DNA of 64,000 nucleotides from Rhizobium sp. PDO1-076 (GCF_000247475.1 NZ_AHZC01000011.1:16432-80431); one strand, 5' to 3'. Positions 16,301 through 25,714 are shown, counted from the first letter of the stretch. Notes: generated by a model not told the origin, from the letters alone. Translations and numbers: made by a program.

Positions 16301-18846
16301 CCAACGGCGATCAGATTGAACGCGGCGTTGGAGTTTTCGGCAAGCTCGCCGGTGAATTCCGGCTTGATGCCGATCAGGGCGGTCTCCGACTGGACCGGCA
16401 CGGTCAGTTTGCGTTCGACCGCCCGGCCGCCGCCTTCACTCAGGCGCAGAACCACTTCGGCGTTCAGCATCCTGGTGGTTGACGGCAGGTCGGACAGGGC
16501 AATGTCGATGGCGGTCTTGCCGTCGTCGTCGAGTGGTTCCAGCGCTTCGAGGGGTACGCGAACGTCTTCCACCTCGTCTTCGTCGGATAGGCCGAATACA
16601 TAGCGCTCATAGGCGGGGTTGCTGGTGGTCGGGCGGATGTTGACTTCGCCTTCCAGGCTCAGGCCGGCAGCCGGAGCGCCGTAGAGATATCGGCCGTCGA
16701 CGGCAACCGTGAACGTCTCGTCCGGCGAGACGCTTGTTGCTTCGCTGGTCATGTCGAAATCGAGCCGATCAGGGACGAAATCATCGACCAGGAACGATGA
16801 CTGTGCGATCGCAGCCTTCTTCGGATCAGTGTGGATCGCGACCGTCCAGGTGCCGCGCATGGAATTGGCGAGCAGCGGCAGATCCACGGCATAGCCACCC
16901 AGCGTCTCGCTGGTCACGGCCATGCGGCGGAACTCCACGCCGTCGGGACGGGCGAAGATGAAGGTGAGCGGCAGCCCACCTATCGCATCGGCTTCGGTAT
17001 CGCGGGCAAGGGCTGCCGCATGCACGGTTTCGCCTGGGCGATAGATGCCGCGCTCGGTCCACGACAGGATATCGATCGGGCCCGGTGCCGGGCGGCCGGT
17101 AACGCCACGATCGGAAAGATCGAAGCCGGCGCGGGTCATGTCGAGGAAGACGTTGTCGTCTTCGCCCTTGCGTGCGGCAATCACGGCCGGAGCAAGGGCG
17201 GCGCCTGAGCGCATCAGGCCGGCATCGAACTGGGCCTTGCCGTCGGCGTCTGTCGTCGCTGTTGCCAAAATCTCGTTGTTCTTGGCGATCAGTTGCAGTT
17301 CGACGCCCTCAAGCGGGGCGGCGGATGCCAGCGAGCGGGCAAACACATGCAGGGCGTCGGTGCCGGCAAAAGTCGAGAGGCCGATGTCGGAGATGACGAA
17401 CCACTGGGTGGCAAGGCTATCCCAGTCCTCGCTCGTCGACGTCGGGGAGACGGCGGTCAGCACATAGATGCCGGGCTTGCGGGTCGGCAGCGCCTCATCG
17501 ACCGGAATGCTGGTGACGACTTCCTTGTTGATGTCGTTGGCGATGTCGATTGTGCCCTGCCAGACGAGTTCACCGGTCTCGTCGCGCACGCGGCTTGCGC
17601 CATAGCCGTCGAGCTGGGTGAGGAACTGCGACGCGGCCAGAAGCGGGGCGATGTTGCGGTCGCCGATGCGGTAGAGTTCGAGCTTGGCACTGTCGCTGTT
17701 GACCGACACCAGCGGAATGCCGCGACGGGCGGTCGATGGCAGGACGAAGCTGTCGCCGGTGAAGCGCACGGTGGATGTGCGGTCGCGGACATAGAGATCG
17801 AGCTCGACCGGAGCGTCCAGACTTTCATCGACGGACGAGGGCAGGCCGGCACGAATGGCTAGCTTGTAGCGACCGCCGTGTTCAAGACCTTCGACGCAGA
17901 TCTGGCTGTTCTTCGCTTCGAGGGCTTTCGATGCCTTGCCGTCCAGCGTCACGAACGGCGTGTAATCGACGCCCCGCTTGACCAGTTGTTCTGAGAATTC
18001 GACGCAGACACGCGGATTGGCACTGTCGGAATCGACCGTATTGCCAACGATACGAAACCCTTTGCGGGCGCGCAGCTCGCCGAGCTCCGCCTGGATTGCC
18101 GGGCTTGATGCCAGTTCGAGGCTGGCCTTGTAGGCGTTGATAGCGGCGCGGTAATTTTCCGAGTTGTCGAGGCCCCTGGCCATCGACGCCAAAGCTTCGG
18201 CGCGTGTGGAGGCGCCACGGGTCAGTTGGTAGCCGTTGATCGACGCCATCACCGCTTCGCCGGCATAGCTGGTGTTGCCGGTGACGGAATTGGCGAAACG
18301 GGCCAATTCGAGCCAAGTCGCGGCGTCATCCGGGTCGATCGCCAGCGCGCCTTTCAGGGCAACTAGGGCCGCGTCGATATTGCCACTCGTGAAGGCCGCG
18401 CGCGCCGTGTCGATCAGGTTTTCACGGCCGAAGCCGCTTTGTTCGTCGGACAGCGTCAGGTTGGCGCGTTGGTCGCGTGCATCGGTCAAAAGCTGTTCCG
18501 AGAGGAACGGCAGGCGCGGCGGCGCGCCGATGTCGGCTTCAGCCACGTTTTCGACGATACGGCCAGCCACGGCACCGACGAATGTGTTCAACTGGTCATA
18601 GTCAGATTTCAGAAAGCACCACTGGACCTTGGGGTTGTAGGTAAAAGCGCGGCATGAGCCGTCGGCGATGCAACTTGCCTCGCATTCGTCCAGGGAAACG
18701 TTCTTTTCCGTGCGAAGATCGAAGCCGAAATAGTCGCCGTCCTGAACGGTTTCTATGCGGCGGCTATCCTGGGCGCCTGCGGTCGGCGCAAGGATAATCA
18801 TACCCAAGGCAAGAGCGAGGGTGGCCTTTGCAAGGTGCTTTAACAT
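13393..18846 (-). CDS. Bacterial alpha-2-macroglobulin with N-terminal PAN/Apple domain
   Basis: The 1817-residue exported protein has a signal peptide (residues 1-25). A Cys-rich PAN/Apple-like module follows at about 35-100 (DECEASCIADGSCRAFTYNP...WCFLK), then TPR-like helices at about 110-240, then MG-type beta domains and the thioester region YGC1367-A-E-Q1370. The CxEQ motif is intact, so the protein should form the internal thioester that traps attacking proteases. A terpenoid-cyclase-like helical domain and a C-terminal domain follow. Bacterial homologues (YfaS/ECAM) are periplasmic. It is transcribed first, followed by overlapping pbpC. The start has a GAGAACC-type weak ribosome site. 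Confidence 0.92.
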   Translation of the reverse strand: MLKHLAKATLALALGMIILAPTAGAQDSRRIETVQDGDYFGFDLRTEKNVSLDECEASCIADGSCRAFTYNPKVQWCFLKSDYDQLNTFVGAVAGRIVENVAEADIGAPPRLPFLSEQLLTDARDQRANLTLSDEQSGFGRENLIDTARAAFTSGNIDAALVALKGALAIDPDDAATWLELARFANSVTGNTSYAGEAVMASINGYQLTRGASTRAEALASMARGLDNSENYRAAINAYKASLELASSPAIQAELGELRARKGFRIVGNTVDSDSANPRVCVEFSEQLVKRGVDYTPFVTLDGKASKALEAKNSQICVEGLEHGGRYKLAIRAGLPSSVDESLDAPVELDLYVRDRTSTVRFTGDSFVLPSTARRGIPLVSVNSDSAKLELYRIGDRNIAPLLAASQFLTQLDGYGASRVRDETGELVWQGTIDIANDINKEVVTSIPVDEALPTRKPGIYVLTAVSPTSTSEDWDSLATQWFVISDIGLSTFAGTDALHVFARSLASAAPLEGVELQLIAKNNEILATATTDADGKAQFDAGLMRSGAALAPAVIAARKGEDDNVFLDMTRAGFDLSDRGVTGRPAPGPIDILSWTERGIYRPGETVHAAALARDTEADAIGGLPLTFIFARPDGVEFRRMAVTSETLGGYAVDLPLLANSMRGTWTVAIHTDPKKAAIAQSSFLVDDFVPDRLDFDMTSEATSVSPDETFTVAVDGRYLYGAPAAGLSLEGEVNIRPTTSNPAYERYVFGLSDEDEVEDVRVPLEALEPLDDDGKTAIDIALSDLPSTTRMLNAEVVLRLSEGGGRAVERKLTVPVQSETALIGIKPEFTGELAENSNAAFNLIAVGPDGQKQAMPGARWKLVKLEQNYQWYREGSSWRYEPITTTTQVADGTIDITAEGTALSVPVAWGRHRLEIEQAGANGAASSTEFDAGWFVSASSTETPDALEIGLDKQAYTVGDTAKLKISPRFAGQVLVTIGTDSLVTSQTADVPAGGTEIQIPVTADFGVGSYVTATLFRPGDAEESRMPARAIGITWLSVDPGADKLAVKLTPPEKTLPRQPLDIPIEVAGAGIGEEAYVMVAAVDVGILNLTGYKAPDPETYYFGQRRLGIELRDLYGRLIDGSLGATGRLRTGGDGGQVALSGNPPKEKLVAFFSGPIKLDADGKAVVSFDIPQFNGTARVMAVAWSKAGVGHAETDVVIRDPVVVTASMPKFLAPGDDANLRLDIAATDAPTGDYTLVVSSNEPVEVNPSGATQQVALTAGKTTTVTIPLTAGTPGQGAIDIALSGADGIAVSQSLDLIVRPSTLPITERQVVALAPGQSLTISGDLLADSILQDASVSLNVSRASFDVPALLMALDRYPYGCAEQTTSRALPLLYFDELAKLSGLPEDEAINKRVQDAIYRVLAYQSSSGSFGLWAPGSESLWLDAYVTDFLTRAREKKYDVPEEALVQALQNLQNRIAYDTDIKSRGNEIAYSLYVLARNRKASLSDLRYYADTMLQDFPTPLSKAHLAAALSLYGDAERSSSTFLDAAGMSEQARISKVSFVRSDYGSQLRDSAGVLALAAESRPVPPVVPILAKLVADEWNEKQVLSTQEQTWMLLAARALQQDDAGLKLEVNGGARDGAYAATMPGEALLQSPVTLTNRSNDPVSAAITTVAAPVAAPAAGGNGFDITRTYYTLDGEEANITEAQQNARYVVVLTVTESDDWPAQLMVTDLLPAGFEIDNPSLVDSATLTNFEWIGQTQAAHLEFRSDRFVAALDRQADDNSEITLAYVVRAVSPGTFALPAASVEDMYRPQLSARTAAGNMSVSVAE

Positions 18847-18956
18847 GGTTCTCTCCCGAAGGCTTGTGCGAGCCTATTCGAAAGTACTCTTGGTCCATGT
18901 CAGTGGCTTGTCAATCGGCACTGGCTATAGCCCGGCGATCCCACCTGCAAAGGTTC

Positions 18957-19883
18957 CTAGATCTTCTGCGCCTCGTTGCGCGCTGCGCTAAACTCCCTTG
19001 CCTGTTCAAGAATCCATGCGGAAAAGGCACTTGCCGGTGCATAGGCCATCTTCGACAATGGTCTGACGAGATAATAGGCGCTGGCGCTTTTGACTTCATG
19101 TTTCCAGGCGCGCACCAACTGGCCACTCGCCAGTTCCGGCTCGATCAGGAAGGTTGGGACAAGGGCGATGCCAAGACCGGCGAGGCAGGCCTGAACCACA
19201 TTGGAAAACTGCTCGAAACGCATGCCGCCGCCCCGTCCGTCAGCGATGTCGAGGCTTGCAAACCACTGTTGCCAGGCGCGCGGGCGCGAAGCCATGTCGA
19301 AGAGCGGTTTGACCAGCAGGTCTTCCGGGCGTTTTACCGGGTTCTGTTCCAGGAAGGCCGGACTGCAGACAGGCGCCACCATTTCCTGCATCAGGAATTG
19401 GCAATCGGTACCCGGCCAGTTCGGTTCTCCAATATGGATGGCGGCGTCGAGGCCGGATCCCTCGAATTCGAACTGGCCGATGCGGGTGGCGAAGTCGATG
19501 ATGACGGCGGGGTTGCGCTGCAGGAAGTCGGGAATGCGCGGCATCAGCCAACGGGTGCCGAAGGTCGGCAGGATGGCGAGCCTGAGATGGGTATCGTCGC
19601 GGGTGGCCATGGCTTCCAGCGACAGGGTGCGGATGGTCGCCAGCGCATCACCAATGCCCTTGGCATAGTTGCGGCCAATGGCAGTCAACTCGACGCCGCG
19701 ATTGGTGCGCTCGAACAACTTGACGCCGAGCTGGTCCTCCAGCAAGCCGATCTGGCGGCTGATCGCGCCTTGCGTCAGGGCGAGTTCGCTGGCGGCGGCG
19801 GAGAAGCTGCCGAGCTTTGCAACGGAATCGAAGGCGGCAAGCGCGCTGGTCGATGGCAGGAAGCGGCGTTGATGTGTGAGCAT
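18957..19883 (-). CDS. LysR-family regulator (GcvA-like), probable regulator of gcdH
   Basis: The 308-residue protein has an N-terminal LysR helix-turn-helix (LAAFDSVAKLGSFSAAASELALTQGAISRQIGLLEDQL) and a C-terminal substrate-binding domain of the GcvA subgroup. It is divergent from gcdH with a 98-bp gap, the classic LysR arrangement, and probably controls it. It resembles the second LysR of this window (37112-38008) closely: both contain LAILPTFG-x-RWL and DAAIH-x-G-x-P-x-WPG. Confidence 0.88.
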   Translation of the reverse strand: MLTHQRRFLPSTSALAAFDSVAKLGSFSAAASELALTQGAISRQIGLLEDQLGVKLFERTNRGVELTAIGRNYAKGIGDALATIRTLSLEAMATRDDTHLRLAILPTFGTRWLMPRIPDFLQRNPAVIIDFATRIGQFEFEGSGLDAAIHIGEPNWPGTDCQFLMQEMVAPVCSPAFLEQNPVKRPEDLLVKPLFDMASRPRAWQQWFASLDIADGRGGGMRFEQFSNVVQACLAGLGIALVPTFLIEPELASGQLVRAWKHEVKSASAYYLVRPLSKMAYAPASAFSAWILEQAREFSAARNEAQKI

Positions 19884-19891
19884 TCGTCATG

Positions 19892-19903
19892 ATTAGACCT
19901 AAT
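19892..19903. promoter_or_regulatory. Inverted repeat, candidate LysR operator
   Basis: The perfect inverted repeat ATTAG-AC-CTAAT lies 8 bp upstream of the LysR start in the lysR/gcdH divergent gap. It could be an autoregulatory site. Confidence 0.35.
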
Positions 19904-19981
19904 AGCTGCATGAGTAAACATGGCTTGTTTTTGCGCCAGCTATGAGCAAAATGCTGCAAAACCGAATAAGGATACCAAACC

Positions 19982-21169
19982 ATGAGCGAGATGCAGCCCT
20001 TTTCCTGGAGCGATCCCTTCCTGATGTCCGATCTGCTCAACGAAGACGAGCGGATGATCCAGGATGCAGCCGCAGCTTTCGCCAAGGCGGAACTCGCACC
20101 GCGCATCAACGAGGCCTATCTTGGGGAAACCGTAGAGCCCGAGCTGTTCAAGCTGATGGGGCAGGCGGGCTTGCTCGGCGTGACGCTGCCGGAAAAATAT
20201 GGCGCGGCGGATGCCAATTACGTGTCCTATGGCCTCGTGGCACGCGAGATCGAGCGGGTCGATTCCGGCTATCGCTCGATGATGAGCGTGCAGTCCTCGC
20301 TGGTGATCTATCCGATCTATGCCTACGGCTCGGAAGAACAGAAGGACAAGTATCTGCCGGGTCTCGTCTCAGGCGAACTGATCGGCTGCTTCGGCCTGAC
20401 CGAACCGGATGCCGGTTCCGATCCGGGTGGCATGAAGACGCGTGCGGAGAAGATCGAAGGGGGCTATCGCCTCAAGGGTTCGAAGATGTGGATCTCGAAC
20501 GCACCGATCGCCGATGTCTTCGTTGTCTGGGCGAAATCGGAAGCGCATGACGGAGAAATTCGCGGCTTTGTGCTGGAAAAGGGCATGAAGGGCCTGTCAG
20601 CACCGAAGATCGGCGGGAAGCTGTCGCTGCGCGCTTCGGTGACCGGTGAAATCGTGATGGACAGCGTCGAAGTCGGCGAAGATGCCCTGCTGCCCAATGT
20701 ATCCGGCCTGAAAGGCCCGTTCGGCTGCCTCAACCGCGCCCGTTATGGCATTTCCTGGGGCGTGCTCGGCGCTGCCGAGGATTGCTGGTATCGGTCCCGC
20801 CAGTATGGCCTCGATCGCAAGCAGTTCGGCAAGCCGCTGGCCGGCACGCAGCTCTTCCAGAAGAAACTCGCCGACATGCAGACGGAAATCTCGCTGGGTC
20901 TGCTCGCGTCCCTGCGCGTCGGGCGTCTGATCGACGAACACAAGTTCGCCCCGGAAATGATCTCGATCGTCAAGCGCAACAATTGCGGCAAGGCGCTCGA
21001 TATCGCCCGCATGTCGCGCGACATGCATGGCGGCAACGGCATCCAGATCGAGTATCACGTCATGCGCCATGCGCAGAATCTCGAGACGGTGAACACCTAC
21101 GAGGGGACGCATGATGTGCATGCTTTGATTCTTGGTCGCGCCCAGACTGGCATCCAGGCGTTCTTCTAA
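19982..21169 (+). CDS. gcdH: Glutaryl-CoA dehydrogenase
   Basis: The 395-residue acyl-CoA dehydrogenase has the usual N-terminal helical, middle beta and C-terminal helical domains. It shows [23 protein letters not shown] in the flavin region and the catalytic glutamate E374 in [17 protein letters not shown]. The arrangement [10 protein letters not shown] near the C-terminus is characteristic of glutaryl-CoA dehydrogenases, which oxidise and decarboxylate glutaryl-CoA to crotonyl-CoA in lysine/tryptophan degradation. The divergent LysR gene is its probable regulator. Confidence 0.92.
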   Translation: MSEMQPFSWSDPFLMSDLLNEDERMIQDAAAAFAKAELAPRINEAYLGETVEPELFKLMGQAGLLGVTLPEKYGAADANYVSYGLVAREIERVDSGYRSMMSVQSSLVIYPIYAYGSEEQKDKYLPGLVSGELIGCFGLTEPDAGSDPGGMKTRAEKIEGGYRLKGSKMWISNAPIADVFVVWAKSEAHDGEIRGFVLEKGMKGLSAPKIGGKLSLRASVTGEIVMDSVEVGEDALLPNVSGLKGPFGCLNRARYGISWGVLGAAEDCWYRSRQYGLDRKQFGKPLAGTQLFQKKLADMQTEISLGLLASLRVGRLIDEHKFAPEMISIVKRNNCGKALDIARMSRDMHGGNGIQIEYHVMRHAQNLETVNTYEGTHDVHALILGRAQTGIQAFF

Positions 21170-21459
21170 GGCCCAGATTGAATTTGTTGCTAAATCGGCA
21201 CCAGTTTCTTTTCAGGGGTTCTGGGGCCGATGTGTAACATTCTTGCGTCTATCAGCATAAATATATATATATAAATTTCGTCATTCTATACAGTCGTGCC
21301 CTTGGAAGTGGGGCGAGATGCTTGGCATAACCGCGAGGCAGAGTGGGCTCGTCCGGGAAATGAGCGAGCGGAAATTCATGGATCGCATTGTGGCGATCCG
21401 CAAATTTCTCCAACAGGGCCATCTCCGCTTCATCGTCAGGCGATTGTATAGGAGAAGGC

Positions 21460-22467
21460 ATGTATGCCGTTGCGGTTCTGAATAGTGAGGCGCTGGCGGC
21501 GTTCCGCAGTGAATATTCCTGGCTCGGCTTTCCAGAGGACATCTGTGAAGTCAGCCTGTATCTGGACGACAACCGTGCTCCAACCCGGCTGACCGCGTTC
21601 ATACAGGATGCGCTGGGCGCAAGGCATGCGGCCAATGTCGACGAATTCGGTGTCGAGACCATCCTGGCATTGATCCGCTATGCGCCACAGGTCGGATCGA
21701 AGATTGAGAATTCACCCGAGGAGGCGCGTGTCTGGTCCCTGCTCGAAAGTCTGCCGATATCCGACGGCGTCACACCGATCGAAGAGGTCGAAGAACAGCG
21801 CAAGCTGAAGCTGGACGCCGCCTATCTGCTCACGCGGCAGATCGCGGTCAAGCAGTTCGAGTTTCTCATTCAAGCCGATTCCGTCAAGCATGAAGCCGCG
21901 CGCCTGCAAAAATTGATCTCTCAATTGCCGGACAGCCTGCGTGAGGTCGCCGAGAGCCACAAGCCGCTGTTCCTCGAGGTGGATCTCTGGCGTCTCGTTG
22001 CGGTCCTGCGCGACGAGTTGTCGCTTCCGGCAGATTATGACCTCGCACAGCGCGATGACATCGACGGCTACTCTCCTGCGGCCATGCAACAGGCGGAAGC
22101 GGTTGCGATGTCCGATCCGGTCATTCAGGCGCTTTTCGATTTGTCTCCGGTTGCGTTTTCCATCTCGACCATCGGGCAGAATACCTCCCGCTATATCAGG
22201 GTCAACAAAGCCTATCTCGACCTCGTGGGCCATAGCTGGGACAACATTCGTGGTCATGAAATGGTTGCTTCCGGCGTAGTGGTGGGAAGCGAGGCACGAG
22301 CGCACAGGCTGATGCTGCTTGATTGTGATGGTGGTTATGAGGGCCAGATTGCCGATATTCGCAATGCGGCGGGCGAGATCGTTCCGGTGCAGATTTCAGC
22401 GCGGCGGCTGTTCTTGGCAGGCCAATTCTACGATTTCGAGGTTTTGACCCGGATGGCGGAAGCCTGA
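21460..22467 (+). CDS. PAS-domain protein of unknown function
   Basis: The 335-residue soluble protein ends in a PAS-like sensor domain (about residues 218-335: ALFDLSPVAFSISTI...RVNKAYLDLVGHSWDNIRGHEM...). The N-terminal two-thirds are mostly helical and not recognised. There is no kinase, GGDEF, EAL or HTH output domain. The start at 21460 has GGAGAAGGC immediately before it; the frame extends 72 bp further but without a ribosome site. In the 290 bp upstream are a TA-rich run (21257-21276) and the perfect repeat GGATCGC/GCGATCC at 21380-21399. The function is unknown. Confidence 0.72.
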   Translation: MYAVAVLNSEALAAFRSEYSWLGFPEDICEVSLYLDDNRAPTRLTAFIQDALGARHAANVDEFGVETILALIRYAPQVGSKIENSPEEARVWSLLESLPISDGVTPIEEVEEQRKLKLDAAYLLTRQIAVKQFEFLIQADSVKHEAARLQKLISQLPDSLREVAESHKPLFLEVDLWRLVAVLRDELSLPADYDLAQRDDIDGYSPAAMQQAEAVAMSDPVIQALFDLSPVAFSISTIGQNTSRYIRVNKAYLDLVGHSWDNIRGHEMVASGVVVGSEARAHRLMLLDCDGGYEGQIADIRNAAGEIVPVQISARRLFLAGQFYDFEVLTRMAEA

Positions 22468-22487
22468 GCATCAGCCATCCGGTCTCG

Positions 22488-24566
22488 TCATGCTCTGCGC
22501 AAGAGGGCCAGTGAGCGAGCCTGAAGGAGGAACGGCTGGCCTTCCTGGGCGACGTCGCCGGCGCGGTTCGGATCGAAAGTCGTCAGTTCCAGGCGCCAGT
22601 CGCGACCGTCAGTCTTCGGCAGGGTGAAATCGATGTCGTGGTCGACCGGATTGAACAGCAGCAGGATTTCTGGCCAAATGTTGTCCTGTTCGGCGAGATC
22701 CTCGCGCATGAGCTTCAGGGCGAGGGGGTTGCCATCAAGCCAGTGCTCCGGGCGCTGGGCACCGCCCGTGACGTTGTACCAGTCGATGACGGTCCCGTCG
22801 CGCCAATTGGCTCGACGCAACAGGGGTTGAGCCTTTCGAAGCGCGATCAGGCGACGGGTGAATTCGCGCAACTCGTCACAGGTGGGCGGCAGGTTGTCCC
22901 AATGCAGCCAACTGATCTCGCTGTCCTGGCAATAGCCGTTGTTATTGCCCATTTGTGAACGGCCGAACTCGTCGCCGGCCAACAACATCGGCGTGCCATG
23001 GGAGAAGAACAGCGTCGCCAGGAAATTGCGCTTCTGGCGCTCGCGCAGCGCGATGATGCCTTCGTCGTCGGTCGGTCCTTCGGTGCCATAGTTGTGGCTG
23101 CGGTTGTCATTGTGGCCGTCGTTGTTGTCCTCGCCATTCGCCTCGTTGTGTTTGCCGTCATAAGAGACGAGGTCATTCAGCGTGAAGCCGTCGTGCGCGG
23201 TGATGAAATTGACACTGGCCCAGGGACGACGACCTCGAAGGTCGTAGATGTCGCCGGAGCCGAGCAGGCGTGCGGCAAAGTCGGGTGCGCAATTGTCACC
23301 GTTGAGCCAATATTCGCGGGTCGAGTCGCGATACTTGTCGTTCCACTCCGCCCATCCGGGCGGAAAGCCGCCGACCTGATAACCTCCCGGGCCAATGTCC
23401 CAAGGCTCACCGATCAGCTTGACCTTCGACAGGACAGGATCCTGGCAGACCGCGTCAAAGTAACCGCCGCGCTGGTCGAAGCCTTCCGGCTCGCGTCCCA
23501 GAATGGTGCCCAGATCGAAGCGGAAACCGTCGACATGCATCTCTTCCGACCAGTAGCGCAGGCTGTCCATCACCATTTGCAGCACTCGCGGATGGGATGT
23601 GTTGACCGTGTTTCCGGTGCCGGTATCGTTGATGTAATAGCGATGATTGTCGGGCAGGGTGCGATAATACGAGAAATTGTCGATGCCCTTGAAGGACAGG
23701 GTTGGCCCCATTTCGTTGCCCTCGGCGGTATGGTTGTACACCACGTCGAGGATGACCTCGATGCCACCGTCATGGAAGGCACGCACCATGTCGCGAAAGC
23801 CGGCCAGGCCGTTCGGGCCATAGTAGCGGCTTGCCGGTGAGAAGAAGCCGATTGTGTTGTAGCCCCAGTAATTGCGAAGATCCCGATCGAGAAGATGGCT
23901 GTCGTCCGGGAAGGCATGGATGGGCAGAAGCTCGATCGAGGTGATGCCAAGGCTCTTGACATAGTCGACTGCCGCCTTGTGTCCCAAGCCTTCGAACGTG
24001 CCGCGCAGATGTTCGGGAATGGCCTGGTGCAGCTGGGTGAAACCCTTGACATGCGTCTCGTAGACAATCGTGTCGGCCCAGGGGATCCTGCTGAACTCGT
24101 TGCTGATACGGCTGGCGCTCGGGTCGATCACCCGGCATTTCGGTGTGACGGAAGCGCTGTCGAGGGTGTTGAATGACAGGTCCTTGTCATCGCTGTTCAT
24201 GTCGTAGCCGAAATGCGCCTCCGACCAGGCGAAGTCGCCGACGAGTTCACGCGCGTAGGGATCAAGCAGCAGCTTGTTGGCGTTGAAGCGATGACCGTTG
24301 GCTGGATCATGCGGGCCATGAACCCGGAAGCCATACAGCATTCCAGGACCGACGCCGGGCAGGTAGCCGTGCCAGATTTCATTGGTGTATTCGGGAAGCT
24401 CGATCCGCGCGATCTCGGCGCTGCCGTTTTCGTTGTAAAGGCAGAGTTCGACGCGCTCGGCATGGGCGGAAAAGAGTGCAAAGTTGGTGCCCTCCCCATC
24501 AAAATAGGCGCCGAGTTGCTGCCAATCGCCGGCCTGGATGGAAAAGTGCGTGCTTCTGGCGTCCAT
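22488..24566 (-). CDS. glgX: Glycogen debranching enzyme (isoamylase type)
   Basis: The 692-residue GH13 enzyme has an N-terminal CBM48 module (about residues 10-110: LGAYFDGEGTNFALFSAHAERVELCLY) and a catalytic TIM barrel with VVYNHTAEGNEMGP, DGFRFDLG (nucleophile Asp), and NFITAHDGFTLNDLVSY. A C-terminal beta domain follows. It hydrolyses alpha-1,6 branches of limit dextrins during glycogen breakdown. ATG 24566 follows a GAGGA site; a TTG one codon earlier is possible. No other glg genes are adjacent, so it may be a second, stand-alone copy. Confidence 0.9.
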   Translation of the reverse strand: MDARSTHFSIQAGDWQQLGAYFDGEGTNFALFSAHAERVELCLYNENGSAEIARIELPEYTNEIWHGYLPGVGPGMLYGFRVHGPHDPANGHRFNANKLLLDPYARELVGDFAWSEAHFGYDMNSDDKDLSFNTLDSASVTPKCRVIDPSASRISNEFSRIPWADTIVYETHVKGFTQLHQAIPEHLRGTFEGLGHKAAVDYVKSLGITSIELLPIHAFPDDSHLLDRDLRNYWGYNTIGFFSPASRYYGPNGLAGFRDMVRAFHDGGIEVILDVVYNHTAEGNEMGPTLSFKGIDNFSYYRTLPDNHRYYINDTGTGNTVNTSHPRVLQMVMDSLRYWSEEMHVDGFRFDLGTILGREPEGFDQRGGYFDAVCQDPVLSKVKLIGEPWDIGPGGYQVGGFPPGWAEWNDKYRDSTREYWLNGDNCAPDFAARLLGSGDIYDLRGRRPWASVNFITAHDGFTLNDLVSYDGKHNEANGEDNNDGHNDNRSHNYGTEGPTDDEGIIALRERQKRNFLATLFFSHGTPMLLAGDEFGRSQMGNNNGYCQDSEISWLHWDNLPPTCDELREFTRRLIALRKAQPLLRRANWRDGTVIDWYNVTGGAQRPEHWLDGNPLALKLMREDLAEQDNIWPEILLLFNPVDHDIDFTLPKTDGRDWRLELTTFDPNRAGDVAQEGQPFLLQARSLALLRRA

Positions 24567-24646
24567 CAAAAATCCTCGAATGGCTGGGGGTTGCGCTGCT
24601 TAAAGCGCCAATCGCGTTTTTTGTTCCAGACGCTCGACCCCGGGGC

Positions 24647-24671
24647 GGAACATTCAATACGCTTGCCGGTT
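24647..24671 (+). promoter_or_regulatory. Candidate general-stress (EcfG-type) promoter
   Basis: GGAAC at 24647-24651, a 16-bp spacer and GGTT at 24668-24671 match GGAAC-N16-CGTT with one mismatch. It lies 54 bp upstream of the DUF3008 gene. Confidence 0.4.
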
Positions 24672-24724
24672 TTGTGCTCATGCCAATCGGGCGCCGCACT
24701 TGCCCTCATTTTTGGACTGAGATC

Positions 24725-24913
24725 ATGCCAGCAAAGTCGAAAGCACAGCAGAAAGCAGCGGGCGCTGTATTGGCTGCCAAACGAGGAGACATTCGCAAGT
24801 CCGATCTCAAAGGCGCTTCTCGCGGCATGGCTGAGAGCATGACGGAAAAAGAACTGACGGATCTGGCGTCGACCAAACGCAAGGGCAAGCCCGAGCATGT
24901 TGGTGGTCGTTGA
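24725..24913 (+). CDS. DUF3008 small protein
   Basis: The 62-residue, strongly basic and Ala/Lys-rich protein (MPAKSKAQQKAAGAVLAAKR...GMAESMTEKELTDLASTKRKGKPEHV) is typical of DUF3008 proteins, which are small proteins of unknown function common in Proteobacteria. The stop codon shares one base with the start of the following SDR gene (TGATG), so the two are co-translated. A stress-type promoter candidate lies upstream. Confidence 0.85.
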   Translation: MPAKSKAQQKAAGAVLAAKRGDIRKSDLKGASRGMAESMTEKELTDLASTKRKGKPEHVGGR

Positions 24914-25707
24914 TGGCAGCGGATAAAAAGGAATTCGCGCAGCGGACCGCGCTTGTAACCGGCGCCGGATCGGGCATCGGAATGGGGGCTGCTCTCAAAC
25001 TTGCCCGAGAGGGTGCCTTTGTCGGGTTGCTGGGACGCACTGAGGACGAACTGTTGTCGGTGTTGCGGGAAATTGAGGCAAGAGGCGGCCACGGCATGGT
25101 GCTGGTTGCTGATGTCAGTGTCGATGCGGACATGGCCAAGGCGGTGGGCGAGTTGATCGAGGCAACCGGGAGGCTTGATATCATTGTCGCCAACGCAGGC
25201 ATCAACGGGATCTGGGCTCCGATCGACGATATGAAACCCGCGGAGTTCGACCAGACGATCGCGATCAATCTGCGCGGGACCTACCTGACACTGCACTACG
25301 GCGTGGCGCGCATGAAAAGCACCGGCGGTTCGATCATCGTCGTTTCATCGATCAATGGTACCCGGTCGTTCACCACACCCGGGGCGACAGCCTACTCGGC
25401 GACGAAGGCAGCCCAGCTTGCGATGGTCCAGCAACTTTCGCTCGAGCTCGGACGGCACGGGATCAGGATCAATGCTGTATGTCCCGGTTCTATCAAGACG
25501 GAAATCGACGACAATACCCAAATGCGCAAGCGCAAGCAGACGGAGGTGCCAGTGGTCTTTCCGGACGGGGATATACCACTCACTGGTGGCAAAGCCGGCA
25601 CGATTGAGGATGTTGCGGAAGTTATCGCCTTCCTGGCCTCAGACCGTGCTCGTCACGTGACCGGCACGCCGATCTGGATCGATGGCGGGCAGAGCTTGCT
25701 TCGCTAG
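24913..25707 (+). CDS. Short-chain dehydrogenase/reductase
   Basis: The 264-residue classical SDR has the cofactor motif TGAGSGIGMG near residue 17, NAG near residue 95 and the catalytic Y161-SAT-K165. It ends with the conserved IDGGQSLLR. The substrate cannot be told; by length it is a 3-ketoacyl-reductase/sugar-dehydrogenase-like SDR. It starts at the ATG overlapping the DUF3008 stop and is probably in a two-gene stress operon with it. Confidence 0.88.
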   Translation: MAADKKEFAQRTALVTGAGSGIGMGAALKLAREGAFVGLLGRTEDELLSVLREIEARGGHGMVLVADVSVDADMAKAVGELIEATGRLDIIVANAGINGIWAPIDDMKPAEFDQTIAINLRGTYLTLHYGVARMKSTGGSIIVVSSINGTRSFTTPGATAYSATKAAQLAMVQQLSLELGRHGIRINAVCPGSIKTEIDDNTQMRKRKQTEVPVVFPDGDIPLTGGKAGTIEDVAEVIAFLASDRARHVTGTPIWIDGGQSLLR

Positions 25708-25714
25708 TCGGAGT

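Noticed and set aside
21252..21459. Small minus-strand reading frame and TA-rich run downstream of gcdH
   Set aside because: The frame has no ribosome site and overlaps the PAS gene antisense; the (TA) run is low-complexity sequence, probably a promoter or end region.
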